A stretch of 22,886 nt of DNA from a virus (IMGVR_UViG_3300035681_000132:1-22886), one strand, 5' to 3'. Positions 13,206 to 21,410 are shown, counted from the first letter of the stretch. Notes: generated by a model from the letters alone, not told the origin. Numbers and translations: made by a program.

Positions 13206-14605
13206 TTCGTGATTGCGACGATTTTAAGGCCTTTAAGAGCGTGAGCCGCAGAGCTTAGATCCCTTGATGAATTCATCAGCGCTGTTTCTGGCCCGATAGG
13301 CTGCATGGCTTTTTCAACATCCACGGCCTTCCCTTCTCTGATTTTTCGCTCAACGATCCTCTGCGCTTTTTGCTGCGCGTGTCGCAATCGAAGCGCTTCT
13401 CTATCTGCTGCAACTCGCTCTGCTGGCGACATTAGGAGCCGCTGCGTCTGCGCCTCTACAAGATCCATTTTAGCTTGTCCTGCTTTGGCTGCAAATTCCC
13501 CGCCGATGTCTCCACCGATAGCCTTCGCCTGATCCAAAAAGTGAACAATATTTTTGACTTCAATAGACTGCAGTTTTCGGAAATTCATTGCCTTCCGTTC
13601 TGCGTCTTCTTGTTTTTTTGCGAGCTCATCCTCTGCATCCATGCGCCTTGCATGGTGTTCGAGCATGGTTTGCTCTGCTTGCTTCTCTCGATCCTTCTGA
13701 AATTTTGCGATTTCCTGCTGGAAAAGCCTTTCTTGCTCTGCTTTGGCTTTTGAAGCTTTTTCTGCCTCAGTTTCTGCAGGCTTAGGCTGTAGCTTAGTTG
13801 CAAAAGGAGTCTCTGCTTCCTTGCCTAGTCCGACCTCTCCCATTGTGTGCTTCCAAGATCTTGAAAACACTCCGAGAGCATTCCCAGACATCGCCTTGAA
13901 CCCATTCCAAAAGCGCGCCGTATCATCGCCAAGCTGATCGAGTGCTTTTGCGTTGTCTTCGCTCATTACAGTCATGGCGCTTCCTGCCTCCTTTATTGCG
14001 TCACTTCCTTGCGACATCGCTCCAACCATGCTTTTCCCGACCTTGCCAAAAATAGCTTCGAGTTTAACCGTTTTTTCTCCAGAAGATCCCATCTTATTTA
14101 CTGCGTCCGAAATCTTCAAAAGCACCTCGTCAGGCGACATGTTGCGAAGATCTTCTAGCGTAACCCCAAGCGCCTCGAAGTCGGCAATAGCATCCTCGTT
14201 TCCCCCCTTGGCTTGCTCTATGTTTGACGCCAGTGCGGACATCGCCTTCCCGAATTTTTCTGAGCCAATTCCGGATTCTCCGAACACACCTTGCATCTTC
14301 TGCAGTCGCTCAATGGAAACGCCCAAGTTCTCACTCATGTCGTTGAGCGCCCCAGCCATGTCTACAACGCCAATAATGAAATCCTTGATCTTATCGAATG
14401 CTAAAATCCCAGCAGTGAATCCCGCCAATTTCCCAATCGCTCCGCCAAAAATTCCTCCACCCGCTCCTCCTCCTGCCTTTGCTGCCTTAGCCGCTGTCTG
14501 CGACATATCCTTTGCGGCATTCTCAACTTTCTTTTTGCCTTTTGATAACCCCTCGTCCATGCCGGACGCGTCCACGCCCAGTTTTGCCATTAAAACCGAG
14601 CTCAT
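13199..14605 (-). CDS. Tape measure protein (short)
   Basis: A 468-residue protein. N-terminal Lys/Ala-rich helix (GLSKGKKKVENAAKDMSQTAAKAAK), a Gly-rich hydrophobic core (GGGIFGGAIGKLAGFTAGILAF), then long helical segments, with a central part (NLGVSIERLQKMQGVFGESGI; ALGVTLEDLRNM) typical of tape measure proteins, and a coiled-coil C-terminal half. It sets tail length; at about 1.5 angstrom per residue 468 residues predict roughly 70 nm, short for a siphovirus. Start at 14605 overlaps the upstream stop (ATGA); a second in-frame ATG at 14590 (MAKLGVDASG) is possible. Confidence 0.85.
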   Translation of the reverse strand: MSSVLMAKLGVDASGMDEGLSKGKKKVENAAKDMSQTAAKAAKAGGGAGGGIFGGAIGKLAGFTAGILAFDKIKDFIIGVVDMAGALNDMSENLGVSIERLQKMQGVFGESGIGSEKFGKAMSALASNIEQAKGGNEDAIADFEALGVTLEDLRNMSPDEVLLKISDAVNKMGSSGEKTVKLEAIFGKVGKSMVGAMSQGSDAIKEAGSAMTVMSEDNAKALDQLGDDTARFWNGFKAMSGNALGVFSRSWKHTMGEVGLGKEAETPFATKLQPKPAETEAEKASKAKAEQERLFQQEIAKFQKDREKQAEQTMLEHHARRMDAEDELAKKQEDAERKAMNFRKLQSIEVKNIVHFLDQAKAIGGDIGGEFAAKAGQAKMDLVEAQTQRLLMSPAERVAADREALRLRHAQQKAQRIVERKIREGKAVDVEKAMQPIGPETALMNSSRDLSSAAHALKGLKIVAITNQ

Positions 14606-15228
14606 TGAGCGACCCCCATTCTAGCGTTGAGATCCCGCAGGTATTCGCCAACAACCCGGCTTGATTTGCGGTTGATTAAAGCGGCCCGATTCCCTCCGCG
14701 TGCAACATGCCGAAGTCGGAAGAGTTGAAAAACGAAGGCGATTTCAAGGTTGAGGATTTCCGAAATGGGCCAGCTATATTCGGACGCGATTGCGTCGACC
14801 ATTACCGCCGCGCTCGATGCGATTGGAGAGCCTGATTCGCCGGATCCACTCGATGCCGGCGCATCCATGAACGCATCGTCGAGAAAGCCGTTTATCGCGC
14901 TGATGATGTCCTCGGTCATGGTATGTCTTACCCTACGCATTACAGCACCGTTACGGCGCTTTAAGAGCCATCTCTCAATCCATCCGCTTCCGGGCTGCCT
15001 GTATGATTCAGCCTGCAAAACAAGGAATCGCATGCAATCCATTCGCGAGATAAAACCGCCCGAGACAAACGGCGACTTGATAGCCTGCAGGTTGATTAAG
15101 TCGCGCACAGTAAACGGCCTGCACTCAATCCCGCAAACCTCCCGCCCAATGCCCAAAAGGACGGAAGACCTGACGGCCTGCTCTGCTTCAACCGCTTCCT
15201 TAAAACCGGGGATGTCTCGGAGGTTCAT
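14602..15228 (-). CDS. Protein in tail-assembly-chaperone position
   Basis: A 208-residue protein between tail tube and tape measure, where the tail assembly chaperone is found. GGAGG lies 6 bases before ATG 15228. N-terminal part (MNLRDIPGFKEAVEAEQ; RPFTVRDLINLQAIKSPF) resembles chaperone-type phage proteins; C-terminal half has a helical stretch (SEILNLEIAFVFQLFRLRHVARGG) usual in gpT-like ends. No slippery sequence with a second long frame was found, so unlike lambda gpG/gpGT it seems to be a single product. Assignment rests on position. Confidence 0.65.
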   Translation of the reverse strand: MNLRDIPGFKEAVEAEQAVRSSVLLGIGREVCGIECRPFTVRDLINLQAIKSPFVSGGFISRMDCMRFLVLQAESYRQPGSGWIERWLLKRRNGAVMRRVRHTMTEDIISAINGFLDDAFMDAPASSGSGESGSPIASSAAVMVDAIASEYSWPISEILNLEIAFVFQLFRLRHVARGGNRAALINRKSSRVVGEYLRDLNARMGVAQ

Positions 15229-15246
15229 TTGAATCCTCCGGCCCGA

Positions 15247-15621
15247 TTAAGGTGCCGGTGTGTTGATGCGTTTCCGGAAGGAGACGTTGACCTTCGTTTC
15301 AGCGTCTTGCGAGAAGCTCTGTCCGACCTGAGAGATCAGGAAATAGACCGCCGCACCGCCGACAGTCGTGATCTGGAATGCGTCTCCAATTGCAGGCAAC
15401 GCCGTTGCGCTGCTGGCAAGCTGGAGAGTTGCGGTGCCGGTCACGAATCCCTCGACGATCACCTGACCGCTGGGGACGCCGTATTCGTCCTTCTGTTCGA
15501 TAATCGTGGATGGAGCATCGATGGAAATGTTCTCGGCAACGTAGGCCACGGAGTCGATTGTGACGACTTGTGAACCAAAAACGAGACCGCCGTCATTCTT
15601 TGTACCTGCTGGATCGGGCAT
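15247..15621 (-). CDS. Major tail tube protein
   Basis: A 124-residue beta-rich protein (GLVFGSQVVTIDSVAYVAENISI; SGQVIVEGFVTGTATLQLA) ending in a beta strand (KVNVSFRKRINTPAP). Size, composition and place between a terminator-like protein and the chaperone fit a tail tube, which forms stacked hexameric rings. GAGTTGACAC stands 12 bases before the ATG at 15621. Fold identity not provable by eye. Confidence 0.7.
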   Translation of the reverse strand: MPDPAGTKNDGGLVFGSQVVTIDSVAYVAENISIDAPSTIIEQKDEYGVPSGQVIVEGFVTGTATLQLASSATALPAIGDAFQITTVGGAAVYFLISQVGQSFSQDAETKVNVSFRKRINTPAP

Positions 15622-15633
15622 AAATCTTCAGTC

Positions 15634-15644
15634 GTGTCAACTCG
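15634..15644 (-). promoter_or_regulatory. GAGTTGACAC start-associated motif, site 3
   Basis: Minus-strand CGAGTTGACAC, 12 bases before the tail-tube ATG (15621); its TGA is the stop of the terminator-like gene. Confidence 0.6.
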
Positions 15645-16113
15645 GCCAAGCATCCGTGCGGATTGAAACGATTGCGTCCCATTGCACGGTTGAAAAATCG
15701 GTGTCGTCAGCATCGTCAACGCCGCGCTCCGTGCCGCTCTCTTGGATCATCGAGAGGGCGTGATATGGGAGTACAGCGGATCCGAAACGGTCCTCGAAAT
15801 ACTGGCCTGCCAATCGAACCGCCGCGAGCCAGTCTTGGTGAAGCTCAGGCTGAGACTCGAACCGCTTCGTCTTGATATTGCATCGAATCGTTGCTGTCCA
15901 TGCGTCGAGAGTGAAATTTCCCGGTGTGACCTGCCCCCGGTGTCCGGTTGGAGCTCCGAGTGTGCACTCGACGTCAACGCGTGGGAGCGTCAGCACATCG
16001 TCGGAAATGCTCTTGAATACCGTCAGCCCATCGGCCTCCAGAACGGTTTTCCACGCCGTTTCTACGGCATCCTCGACGCGGTAAAGGGTAGCTAAGTCTG
16101 GTGCTGCGCTCAT
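15637..16113 (-). CDS. Tail terminator / neck protein (gpU-like position)
   Basis: A 158-residue protein with ATGA overlap on the upstream gene (16110-16113). The N-terminus is helical (LATLYRVEDAVETAWKTVLEADG), then beta strands (VDVECTLGAP; DAWTATIRCNIKT) and a terminal VQWDAIVSIRTDAWPS. This layout fits small tail terminators that cap the tail tube at the head-tail joint. The stop lies within a GAGTTGACAC motif. Role assigned by gene order and fold-like pattern. Confidence 0.65.
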   Translation of the reverse strand: MSAAPDLATLYRVEDAVETAWKTVLEADGLTVFKSISDDVLTLPRVDVECTLGAPTGHRGQVTPGNFTLDAWTATIRCNIKTKRFESQPELHQDWLAAVRLAGQYFEDRFGSAVLPYHALSMIQESGTERGVDDADDTDFSTVQWDAIVSIRTDAWPS

Positions 16114-16907
16114 GATTCTTCAGGAGGGTCTGGTATTTTGCGTTTCTTCTGTTTCGGGGGGATAACGAAAAGGCCCGGATACCGCTTCGCCCGTTGCGTC
16201 ATGTCCTCGAAAAGACCGTGCGCCATTTCGATTTCAAACGCGGTCTTCCGATCGTCGAGAACGCGCTGGAATTTCCGCTTGAATTTGATCATGCCGAACC
16301 AGCGGTATTTGTTGACGAGAAGTGTGAAAAAAGTATCTCCGGCATCCTTCTGCATTCCGGATCCGTTGTCGTATTTTCTACGCGTGCGTGCGCTTGCTTT
16401 TTTAACGTACCCCGGAGCTTTGACTGTGGCGGCCAAATTGAGATCCTCAGAGATTTTAAGCCACGTCTTTTTTGCAAATCCGCGAGCGCTCAAAAGTTGC
16501 TTCTCGAAATTTGAAAGTTTGGCAGTCCATCGCGCCTTGGATTCTTCGTATTGGTTCCATGTCTTATTGCTCCACCGCCGCGTTGGATCGTCAATGTAGG
16601 CCGTCATTTTTCCGGTTTTCTCGGAAGGCTTCCGGAGCCATTTCCGGCCCGGAAATTTCTTCTCCGAGTTCACCAAAAAAGATCCGTCGCCGTTTTTCAG
16701 ATACCCGCGTTCAAGACTCGAAACCTTCTGCGCCCGAGCGGAGATTTTCTTTTTGCTCGCGGGCGGCGTCTTCTTGATCAAGGCCCGCAGCACCGCGCCA
16801 GTCTGAGCGCGGACGGCTTCCTTAAACGATTTGCCGCTGATCCTCGCGAGATCGTCGCACGCCTTCGCAAAGCCGGTTGTGTCGAGACGAACGAAGATGT
16901 TTGCCAT
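16110..16907 (-). CDS. HK97 gp10-like neck / tail completion protein (long form)
   Basis: A 265-residue, strongly basic protein. Start MANIFVRLDTTGFAKACDDLARISGKSF at 16907, then AQTGAVLRALIKKTPPA, the pattern of gp10-like neck proteins. These are usually about 130-150 residues, so this one has a long Lys/Arg/Trp-rich insert (RKWLRKPSEKTGK; WSNKTWNQYEESKARW) of unknown role. The C-terminus resumes the gp10 ending (FKRKFQRVLDDRKTAFEIEM) plus a basic tail (PPKQKKRKIPDPPEES). It lies 1 base after the upstream stop and has no SD. Confidence 0.65.
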   Translation of the reverse strand: MANIFVRLDTTGFAKACDDLARISGKSFKEAVRAQTGAVLRALIKKTPPASKKKISARAQKVSSLERGYLKNGDGSFLVNSEKKFPGRKWLRKPSEKTGKMTAYIDDPTRRWSNKTWNQYEESKARWTAKLSNFEKQLLSARGFAKKTWLKISEDLNLAATVKAPGYVKKASARTRRKYDNGSGMQKDAGDTFFTLLVNKYRWFGMIKFKRKFQRVLDDRKTAFEIEMAHGLFEDMTQRAKRYPGLFVIPPKQKKRKIPDPPEES

Positions 16908-16908
16908 A

Positions 16909-17238
16909 TCAGCGCGGAACCGCAGTCGGCTGCTCCTCTTTGAGCATGAGCCGGACACACGGATCGTCTGGATCGTCGTCTATCTGAACAACGCGCACCC
17001 ATTTTCCGTCGAGCTGCGCAGCGCTGCGGACGACGATTCCGAGCCGCGCCTGTTCGGTCCGCAGCATTTCGATGGTAAGACTGAAGTCTCCGAATAGGCC
17101 CGTACTCTGCAGCGCGAGTGTTTCTGTGAACGGCGTGACAACGCATTTTGCAGACAGTCCCGATCGCGTTACGGTGTTGCCGCATTCGTTCGCAACCTCG
17201 GAAAAGCCCGACTTCATCAGGTCAAAAAATTCGCTCAT
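16909..17238 (-). CDS. Head-tail connector / stopper protein
   Basis: A 109-residue protein of beta strands (SAKCVVTPFTETLAL; FGDFSLTIEMLR; GKWVRVVQIDDDPDD) after an initial helix (FFDLMKSGFSEVANECG). The order capsid, small protein, this, gp10-like, terminator, tube fits the head-completion stopper position (lambda gpFII / SPP1 gp16-like). First gene after the intrinsic terminator at 17256-17291. No SD precedes ATG 17238. Confidence 0.6.
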   Translation of the reverse strand: MSEFFDLMKSGFSEVANECGNTVTRSGLSAKCVVTPFTETLALQSTGLFGDFSLTIEMLRTEQARLGIVVRSAAQLDGKWVRVVQIDDDPDDPCVRLMLKEEQPTAVPR

Positions 17239-17255
17239 GCGTTAGTGTGGTTTTG

Positions 17256-17291
17256 AAAAAAGGGGAGCACCAGTTTCCCGATGCTCCCCTT
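17256..17291 (-). terminator. Intrinsic terminator after the capsid-region genes
   Basis: On the minus strand AAGGGGAGCA pairs with TGCTCCCCTT (10 bp) around a 12-base loop and runs into TTTTTT. The reverse strand has no T-run after the hairpin. It lies 22 bases after the stop of the 83-residue gene and before the connector genes, so it probably lowers tail and connector transcription relative to the capsid genes. Confidence 0.85.
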
Positions 17292-17313
17292 GCTATGCCT
17301 TACAATTTTGCCT

Positions 17314-17565
17314 TTAAGCCTTGGCCTTTTTCGCTGGCGCTGCCGGTTCGGGAGCCTGCGCTGGAGTGTGGCAAAATGCCTTTCGGCGTAACCGCCCCTG
17401 CACAGTGTCGACGAGCCACACTTCGTCGTACGGAATGCCTTCTGAGACGCCTCCGTCCATGACGATAGATGTAAAACGCTTTTTGACAGAGGAAAGATCG
17501 CTCGGAGCACCGAGCACCTTCGCCTCGCCATTCTCCACGCCAAGAAGCATCGCGAAATTGGCCAT
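17314..17565 (-). CDS. Small protein after major capsid (83 residues)
   Basis: Starts MANFAMLLGVENGEAKVLG at 17565, 5 bases after the capsid stop. A beta-rich core (KKRFTSIVMDGG; YDEVWLVDTVQGRLRRKAF) and a basic Ala/Pro/Lys tail (APEPAAPAKKAKA). Similar small proteins follow capsid genes in other phages, but I cannot name a family. A role as head-tail joining or capsid decoration protein is possible. It shares the terminated transcript with the capsid gene, so it is probably abundant. Confidence 0.65.
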   Translation of the reverse strand: MANFAMLLGVENGEAKVLGAPSDLSSVKKRFTSIVMDGGVSEGIPYDEVWLVDTVQGRLRRKAFCHTPAQAPEPAAPAKKAKA

Positions 17566-17570
17566 GAGAC

Positions 17571-18467
17571 TTAAGCGGAGACGATGCGCTTGATGCCTGC
17601 GCCGATCCCGACAACGGAACCGTAAACGCACTCCCACACCTTTTTCTTCTGGCCGCTGTCCTCGTCGTACCACTCGCGCACGCCGATCGTGATGCCGGTG
17701 GCAGGATCGGTGAGGGCTTCTGCACGGGTATATCCGTGACCTTCCTGCGGTGCGAGGTAGCGGATAGCAACCGCGAGCGCGGAAGGATGCACGGCGAACC
17801 CGACAAGGTTCTGGCCGTTGGCTGGAATGATCGTCGACTTGTAGACGTCGAACCCTGCCAAGCGTGGGAGCTTGTTGTTGTGCAGCGGATCGTTGGTGCC
17901 GTAGGCCTGAAGAACGGTCACGGTCTGATCCTTCAGGAGGTTCGCGTAGTAGGTTTCCTTCAGGACCAGCGAACGCATTTCCTCGGGCATGTCTGCGGTA
18001 TCGCACACCTGCGCCAGAGTGATGACGCTGTCGACGTCGAAAGCGGTTGCAGCGCCGGTGAATGATGCCGCGCCGAAGTTGGCTAGAGTCACATTCGCGA
18101 GGATGTCCTGCACGACTTTCTTCCCGAGCTGGAAGCCCTTCTGCTTGCCGTACATTTCGAGATTCAGAACGCTCGAAGATGCAACTTCGACGTCGTCCAA
18201 AGCCCCGGAAACGTACACGGGCTGCCCAAGGCTAATTTCGACTGCGTCGGACGTGTTGTCCTGAATGACGTAGTCCGCGCCTGTGACTTTTGCGACAGCT
18301 ACCGACTGAGCGCCGATCCGAGGGATCGACACTTTGTCGCCTTTTTTTACAGCATCAGCGTTGAAGCTGGTACTGAACGCCTGCAGAGGTAGGAGGGCTG
18401 CGACGAAACCGTCGAGCACCCCCTGTGAAATGACATCGTCGTTGATGCCGGTAATGGTATTGGCCAT
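17571..18467 (-). CDS. Major capsid protein
   Basis: A 298-residue protein in the capsid position directly after the protease/scaffold gene. N-terminal MANTITGINDDVISQGVLDGF and strands DKVSIPRIGAQSVAVAKVTGADYVI and QPVYVSGALDDVEV suit an HK97-fold capsid, possibly of the P22 gp5 type rather than the cleaved HK97 type. The C-terminus ends KVWECVYGSVVGIGAGIKRIVSA. ATG lies 15 bases after the protease stop with no SD, surprising for what should be the most abundant product. Fold inferred from position and strand pattern. Confidence 0.8.
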   Translation of the reverse strand: MANTITGINDDVISQGVLDGFVAALLPLQAFSTSFNADAVKKGDKVSIPRIGAQSVAVAKVTGADYVIQDNTSDAVEISLGQPVYVSGALDDVEVASSSVLNLEMYGKQKGFQLGKKVVQDILANVTLANFGAASFTGAATAFDVDSVITLAQVCDTADMPEEMRSLVLKETYYANLLKDQTVTVLQAYGTNDPLHNNKLPRLAGFDVYKSTIIPANGQNLVGFAVHPSALAVAIRYLAPQEGHGYTRAEALTDPATGITIGVREWYDEDSGQKKKVWECVYGSVVGIGAGIKRIVSA

Positions 18468-18482
18468 GTTGGGTGGATTGGG

Positions 18483-18929
18483 TTACTTGGTGGTTTTCGC
18501 CGCCTCGATCAGCTCGCTGCGGTTTTGTTTAAGGAATGCCAACCATTCGGTCGACTTTCCGCTCTGTCTCAGTTGGTTAAACTGATCGAGAATGTTCACT
18601 CCTTTGTTTGGAGAAATTTTGTCGTCGGCCTGAGCCGAAATCGAAACCGGAGCGTGCCCAGTTTGAGCCACAAGCGCAGCCGCCTTCGCGTTCACCTGTT
18701 CGAGCACCGATGCGGATTTTGCGCGTTCCGCTTCGAGCTCATTCTTGAGCGATTCGCATTCGGCCTTTGATGTCGCGAGATTGGCTTGTGCGGCGTTCAA
18801 TTCTTCTGAGATCCCATAGATACGTGCCTCTGCGTTCAAAAGATCCTGCGCCGTTTTTGCGAGCATCGCTTGGAAGTCCGGAAGCACCGGTGGTTGCTCG
18901 ATTGCGTTCTGAGGTTCTGGGTTTTCCAT
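18483..18929 (-). CDS. Internal-start scaffold protein (C-terminal part of protease gene)
   Basis: In frame with the protease, an ATG at 18929 is preceded by AGGAAGGAAGCACA, i.e. AAGGA 6 bases before the ATG. The product (148 residues) begins MENPEPQNAIEQPPVL, just at the acidic linker, and contains the coiled coil (LNAEARIYGISEELNAAQAN; LKNELEAERAKSASVLEQ). Lambda gpC/Nu3 sets the precedent: a free scaffold made from an internal start. Read from sequence; not shown to be used. Confidence 0.5.
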   Translation of the reverse strand: MENPEPQNAIEQPPVLPDFQAMLAKTAQDLLNAEARIYGISEELNAAQANLATSKAECESLKNELEAERAKSASVLEQVNAKAAALVAQTGHAPVSISAQADDKISPNKGVNILDQFNQLRQSGKSTEWLAFLKQNRSELIEAAKTTK

Positions 18930-19895
18930 TGTGCTTCCTTCCTGTTCGATCTGTTCTTCCTGCTCCTTCTCGTGCTCCGCGTATTTTGCTTCGGCCCACG
19001 CCATCGCACGCTCCGAGTCCACCTTCGGCCACCCACCCCAAAGCGCATGTGCAACCATGCCGGGGGTCGGATTGGATTCGTCGCCCTCGACTCCGTCCAA
19101 GTCTCCCATGTGCCGTGCGAACCATGCTGCCATCCTCTGCGCCTTGTCAGGCGAAACGAGATTGCCGCCAGCGATTGCACGCGCTTCCTCAATCGTCGAG
19201 TCTGCGAGCCCGTCGCCGCCGAAGCCTTTTTCAAACCAGTCTAGGCCTTTGCGGAAATTGTCGCGCATCCACTGCGGCGCTGGCCACGGATTGGCGAAGT
19301 GAAACACGCCGGAAGGCGCTTTTGCGGAGATGGCTGAAAGATCGATCTTAGCGGCGGCTTGCATGCCTTCAAAAACTTCGTCGGCGAGTCCGAAGGCCAC
19401 GGCCTCCTCTGCGGAAAACCATGTCTCCGCGTCCATCGCTGCAGCGATGTCTTCCTCTGGCATCCCGCTTTTGTCTGCGTAGATTTTGACCAGAGAATCT
19501 TTGAGCTTGTCGAGAACGTCAGCCTGTTTCCGCATCTCCTCGGATCCGCCTGCGGCTTGGCTCCAAGGGTTATGAATCATCAGGAAGCCGTTGGAAGCGA
19601 TCTTAACTGGCTTGCCCGCCATCGCGATAACGGACGCCATGCTGGCGGCGATTCCGTCAACCATCGTCGTGACGCCTGCCGGATGGATCCGAAGCGCGTT
19701 GAAAATGGCGTGACCTTCAAACACTGATCCTCCGGGGGAATGAATGTGAAGGTTGATGTGCTGGCCCTTCCGGCTTGCGAGTTCGGCGATAAATTCGGAT
19801 GCCGATGCGCCCCAGCCGCCGACCTCGCCGTATAGATACAAGTCGCCTTCTGGTGTGTCGGCGGATGCTTTGAAGTCGTACCAGTTGGAAGCCAT
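18483..19895 (-). CDS. ClpP-like (S14) prohead protease fused to scaffold
   Basis: A 470-residue fusion. Residues 1-180 are a ClpP-fold serine protease: IHSPGGSVFEGHAIF, nucleophile Ser85 in GIAASMAS, His108 in MIHNPW, and MDAETWFSAEEA where ClpP has its catalytic Asp (here Asp155 or Glu157). A central domain (residues ~190-305) with AWFARHMGD and ALWGG follows, then an acidic linker (EKEQEEQIEQEG) and a coiled-coil scaffold C-terminus. The protease matures the prohead. Start taken as ATG 19895 with GAGTTGACAC 13 bases upstream; a GTG at 19907 is also in frame. Confidence 0.88.
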   Translation of the reverse strand: MASNWYDFKASADTPEGDLYLYGEVGGWGASASEFIAELASRKGQHINLHIHSPGGSVFEGHAIFNALRIHPAGVTTMVDGIAASMASVIAMAGKPVKIASNGFLMIHNPWSQAAGGSEEMRKQADVLDKLKDSLVKIYADKSGMPEEDIAAAMDAETWFSAEEAVAFGLADEVFEGMQAAAKIDLSAISAKAPSGVFHFANPWPAPQWMRDNFRKGLDWFEKGFGGDGLADSTIEEARAIAGGNLVSPDKAQRMAAWFARHMGDLDGVEGDESNPTPGMVAHALWGGWPKVDSERAMAWAEAKYAEHEKEQEEQIEQEGSTMENPEPQNAIEQPPVLPDFQAMLAKTAQDLLNAEARIYGISEELNAAQANLATSKAECESLKNELEAERAKSASVLEQVNAKAAALVAQTGHAPVSISAQADDKISPNKGVNILDQFNQLRQSGKSTEWLAFLKQNRSELIEAAKTTK

Positions 19896-19908
19896 TGGAT
19901 TTTTCACG

Positions 19909-19919
19909 GTGTCAACTCG
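19909..19919 (-). promoter_or_regulatory. GAGTTGACAC start-associated motif, site 2
   Basis: Minus-strand CGAGTTGACAC, 13 bases before the protease ATG (19895), in the short gap after the portal stop. No SD. The same distance as site 1. Confidence 0.6.
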
Positions 19920-19922
19920 TCA

Positions 19923-21410
19923 TTAAATTTCAACCGGAGTGCCAGAAAGCCCGCCTCCGATTTGTCCGCTTGCGGTGCGTTGCTGAAGCATCGAAAGCGC
20001 GGTTCCGAAATCGATGCCGGTTTGATCCGAGATGCGCTTCGCACGATTGATAACGTCGACCGTTTCGCGCTCGCGTGCGTCCATGTGCTGATCCAGCACC
20101 TGCCCTTGTTCCGCGATCACCTCGGACAGATTTTTGAACCCGAGTTTGTAGTCCTCGCGGCGCGCTGCGGAATCCCGCCCAAGATCGATTGAGAATTTCG
20201 GTGGAAGTGTGAAATCCCATTTCAAGAATCCGCCCAAGTCGCTGCCTTTGTACTCTGGCAGGATGCCCGACTTGATCGCTTTGGAAATCGCATAGCCTAT
20301 TATCCTCTGAGCGACTGGCTTCAAAAGCTCCTGCCGGTCCAAGATCGTCGTCCGAGCCTTCTCAATCTCGGCCCGTTCCTGCGTCCCGTTCTGTCCGTCC
20401 GGTTTCCAGCACAGCGAATACGGCCATCCGACTCCGAGAAGCGCTTTGCGTGCAAGCCGGTCTTGGAATTGATCCCAGTCAGCGCCGGGGCGCATGTTAA
20501 CGAACTGCTCCAACTTGGATCCGGTCCCGGCCTTGAAATATGTAATCGTTCCGCCTTCCAAACGTTCGATGCTGGTATCCACCGAATTCTCTCCGCGATT
20601 CAGAATAACCGCCGGATCGTTCACATCGGCCTGCCCGCTTTCGTTCGTCTCGATCAGCGTCCGCGAACTGCTCGCCATCTGGTTGAGTTGCTCCCAGTAC
20701 TGGCTCTGGTCCGCGTCCCTCAGATCGTTCAGCGCGTGCGAGAAAAGCGGTAGCCCCCGGAGTTGATCCGCCCATTCGGGATCGAAGGCTAGGATCAGAT
20801 CCCTTGCAGAAACGTCTTTGTCGTCGCCTTCTTCGTCCGCAAGAACCCGATAGGCAACGGCGCGGCCCACTCGGTTTGTAATGACTCCATGCGAAATCTT
20901 CAGCCCCTTGTACGGGCCGTTTTCAACCGTGGTTTCGGTAGAACTGCGCTGCCCGATCCGGTGCGCCGGAATGGTTTGCAACATCGGCCACATCCCATCC
21001 TCTGAGGCCGTCAGTAAAACGCCTTGGTCTCCGTCCCGGTCAATCGCGATGCTCTGGAGATAGAGGGACGTTTTGAAATCGAACACATCCCCTCGGACAT
21101 TCGATGTCCCATACCAAAGCAAAAGCCACTCGGAAGCAACCTTCCCCCACTCTTGATCGGCCCCTCGGAAGACAGGATTCCACGCCCGCCCCACTGAGTG
21201 CATCGCCTTCTGGGCCGTCGCGCCTTTGACGATCCCATTGTTTGCCCAGAGTCGACGCGATAAAGAAAGAAGCGTGCGCCAGTCCTGAAGATTGACGGAC
21301 CGGTTTATGCTCTCGGTGCGCGTCGGAAGATACGGGCGGCCTGTCGTCTGCGAGGTCGCATTGATCAGCCTTGAATCGATTGGGTATCCCCACTGGTCCA
21401 CGAGTGCCAT
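19923..21410 (-). CDS. Portal protein (lambda gpB type)
   Basis: A 495-residue protein of the lambda portal family. Features: LSRRLWANNGIVKGATAQKAMHSVG, FDFKTSLYLQSIAIDRDGDQGVLL, IPAHRIGQR, and the C-terminal DRQELLKPVAQRIIGYAISKAI with a Pro-rich end. Twelve copies form the ring through which DNA passes and which the terminase docks on. ATG lies 3 bases past the previous stop with GAGG about 9 bases upstream. Length is close to family size (about 530). Strong family and position match. Confidence 0.92.
   Translation of the reverse strand: MALVDQWGYPIDSRLINATSQTTGRPYLPTRTESINRSVNLQDWRTLLSLSRRLWANNGIVKGATAQKAMHSVGRAWNPVFRGADQEWGKVASEWLLLWYGTSNVRGDVFDFKTSLYLQSIAIDRDGDQGVLLTASEDGMWPMLQTIPAHRIGQRSSTETTVENGPYKGLKISHGVITNRVGRAVAYRVLADEEGDDKDVSARDLILAFDPEWADQLRGLPLFSHALNDLRDADQSQYWEQLNQMASSSRTLIETNESGQADVNDPAVILNRGENSVDTSIERLEGGTITYFKAGTGSKLEQFVNMRPGADWDQFQDRLARKALLGVGWPYSLCWKPDGQNGTQERAEIEKARTTILDRQELLKPVAQRIIGYAISKAIKSGILPEYKGSDLGGFLKWDFTLPPKFSIDLGRDSAARREDYKLGFKNLSEVIAEQGQVLDQHMDARERETVDVINRAKRISDQTGIDFGTALSMLQQRTASGQIGGGLSGTPVEI

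Noticed and set aside
14602-15228. Programmed frameshift making a lambda gpG/gpGT-type fusion
   Set aside because: I found no slippery heptamer near the end with a second long overlapping frame; the next frame is the tape measure itself, started by ATGA overlap.
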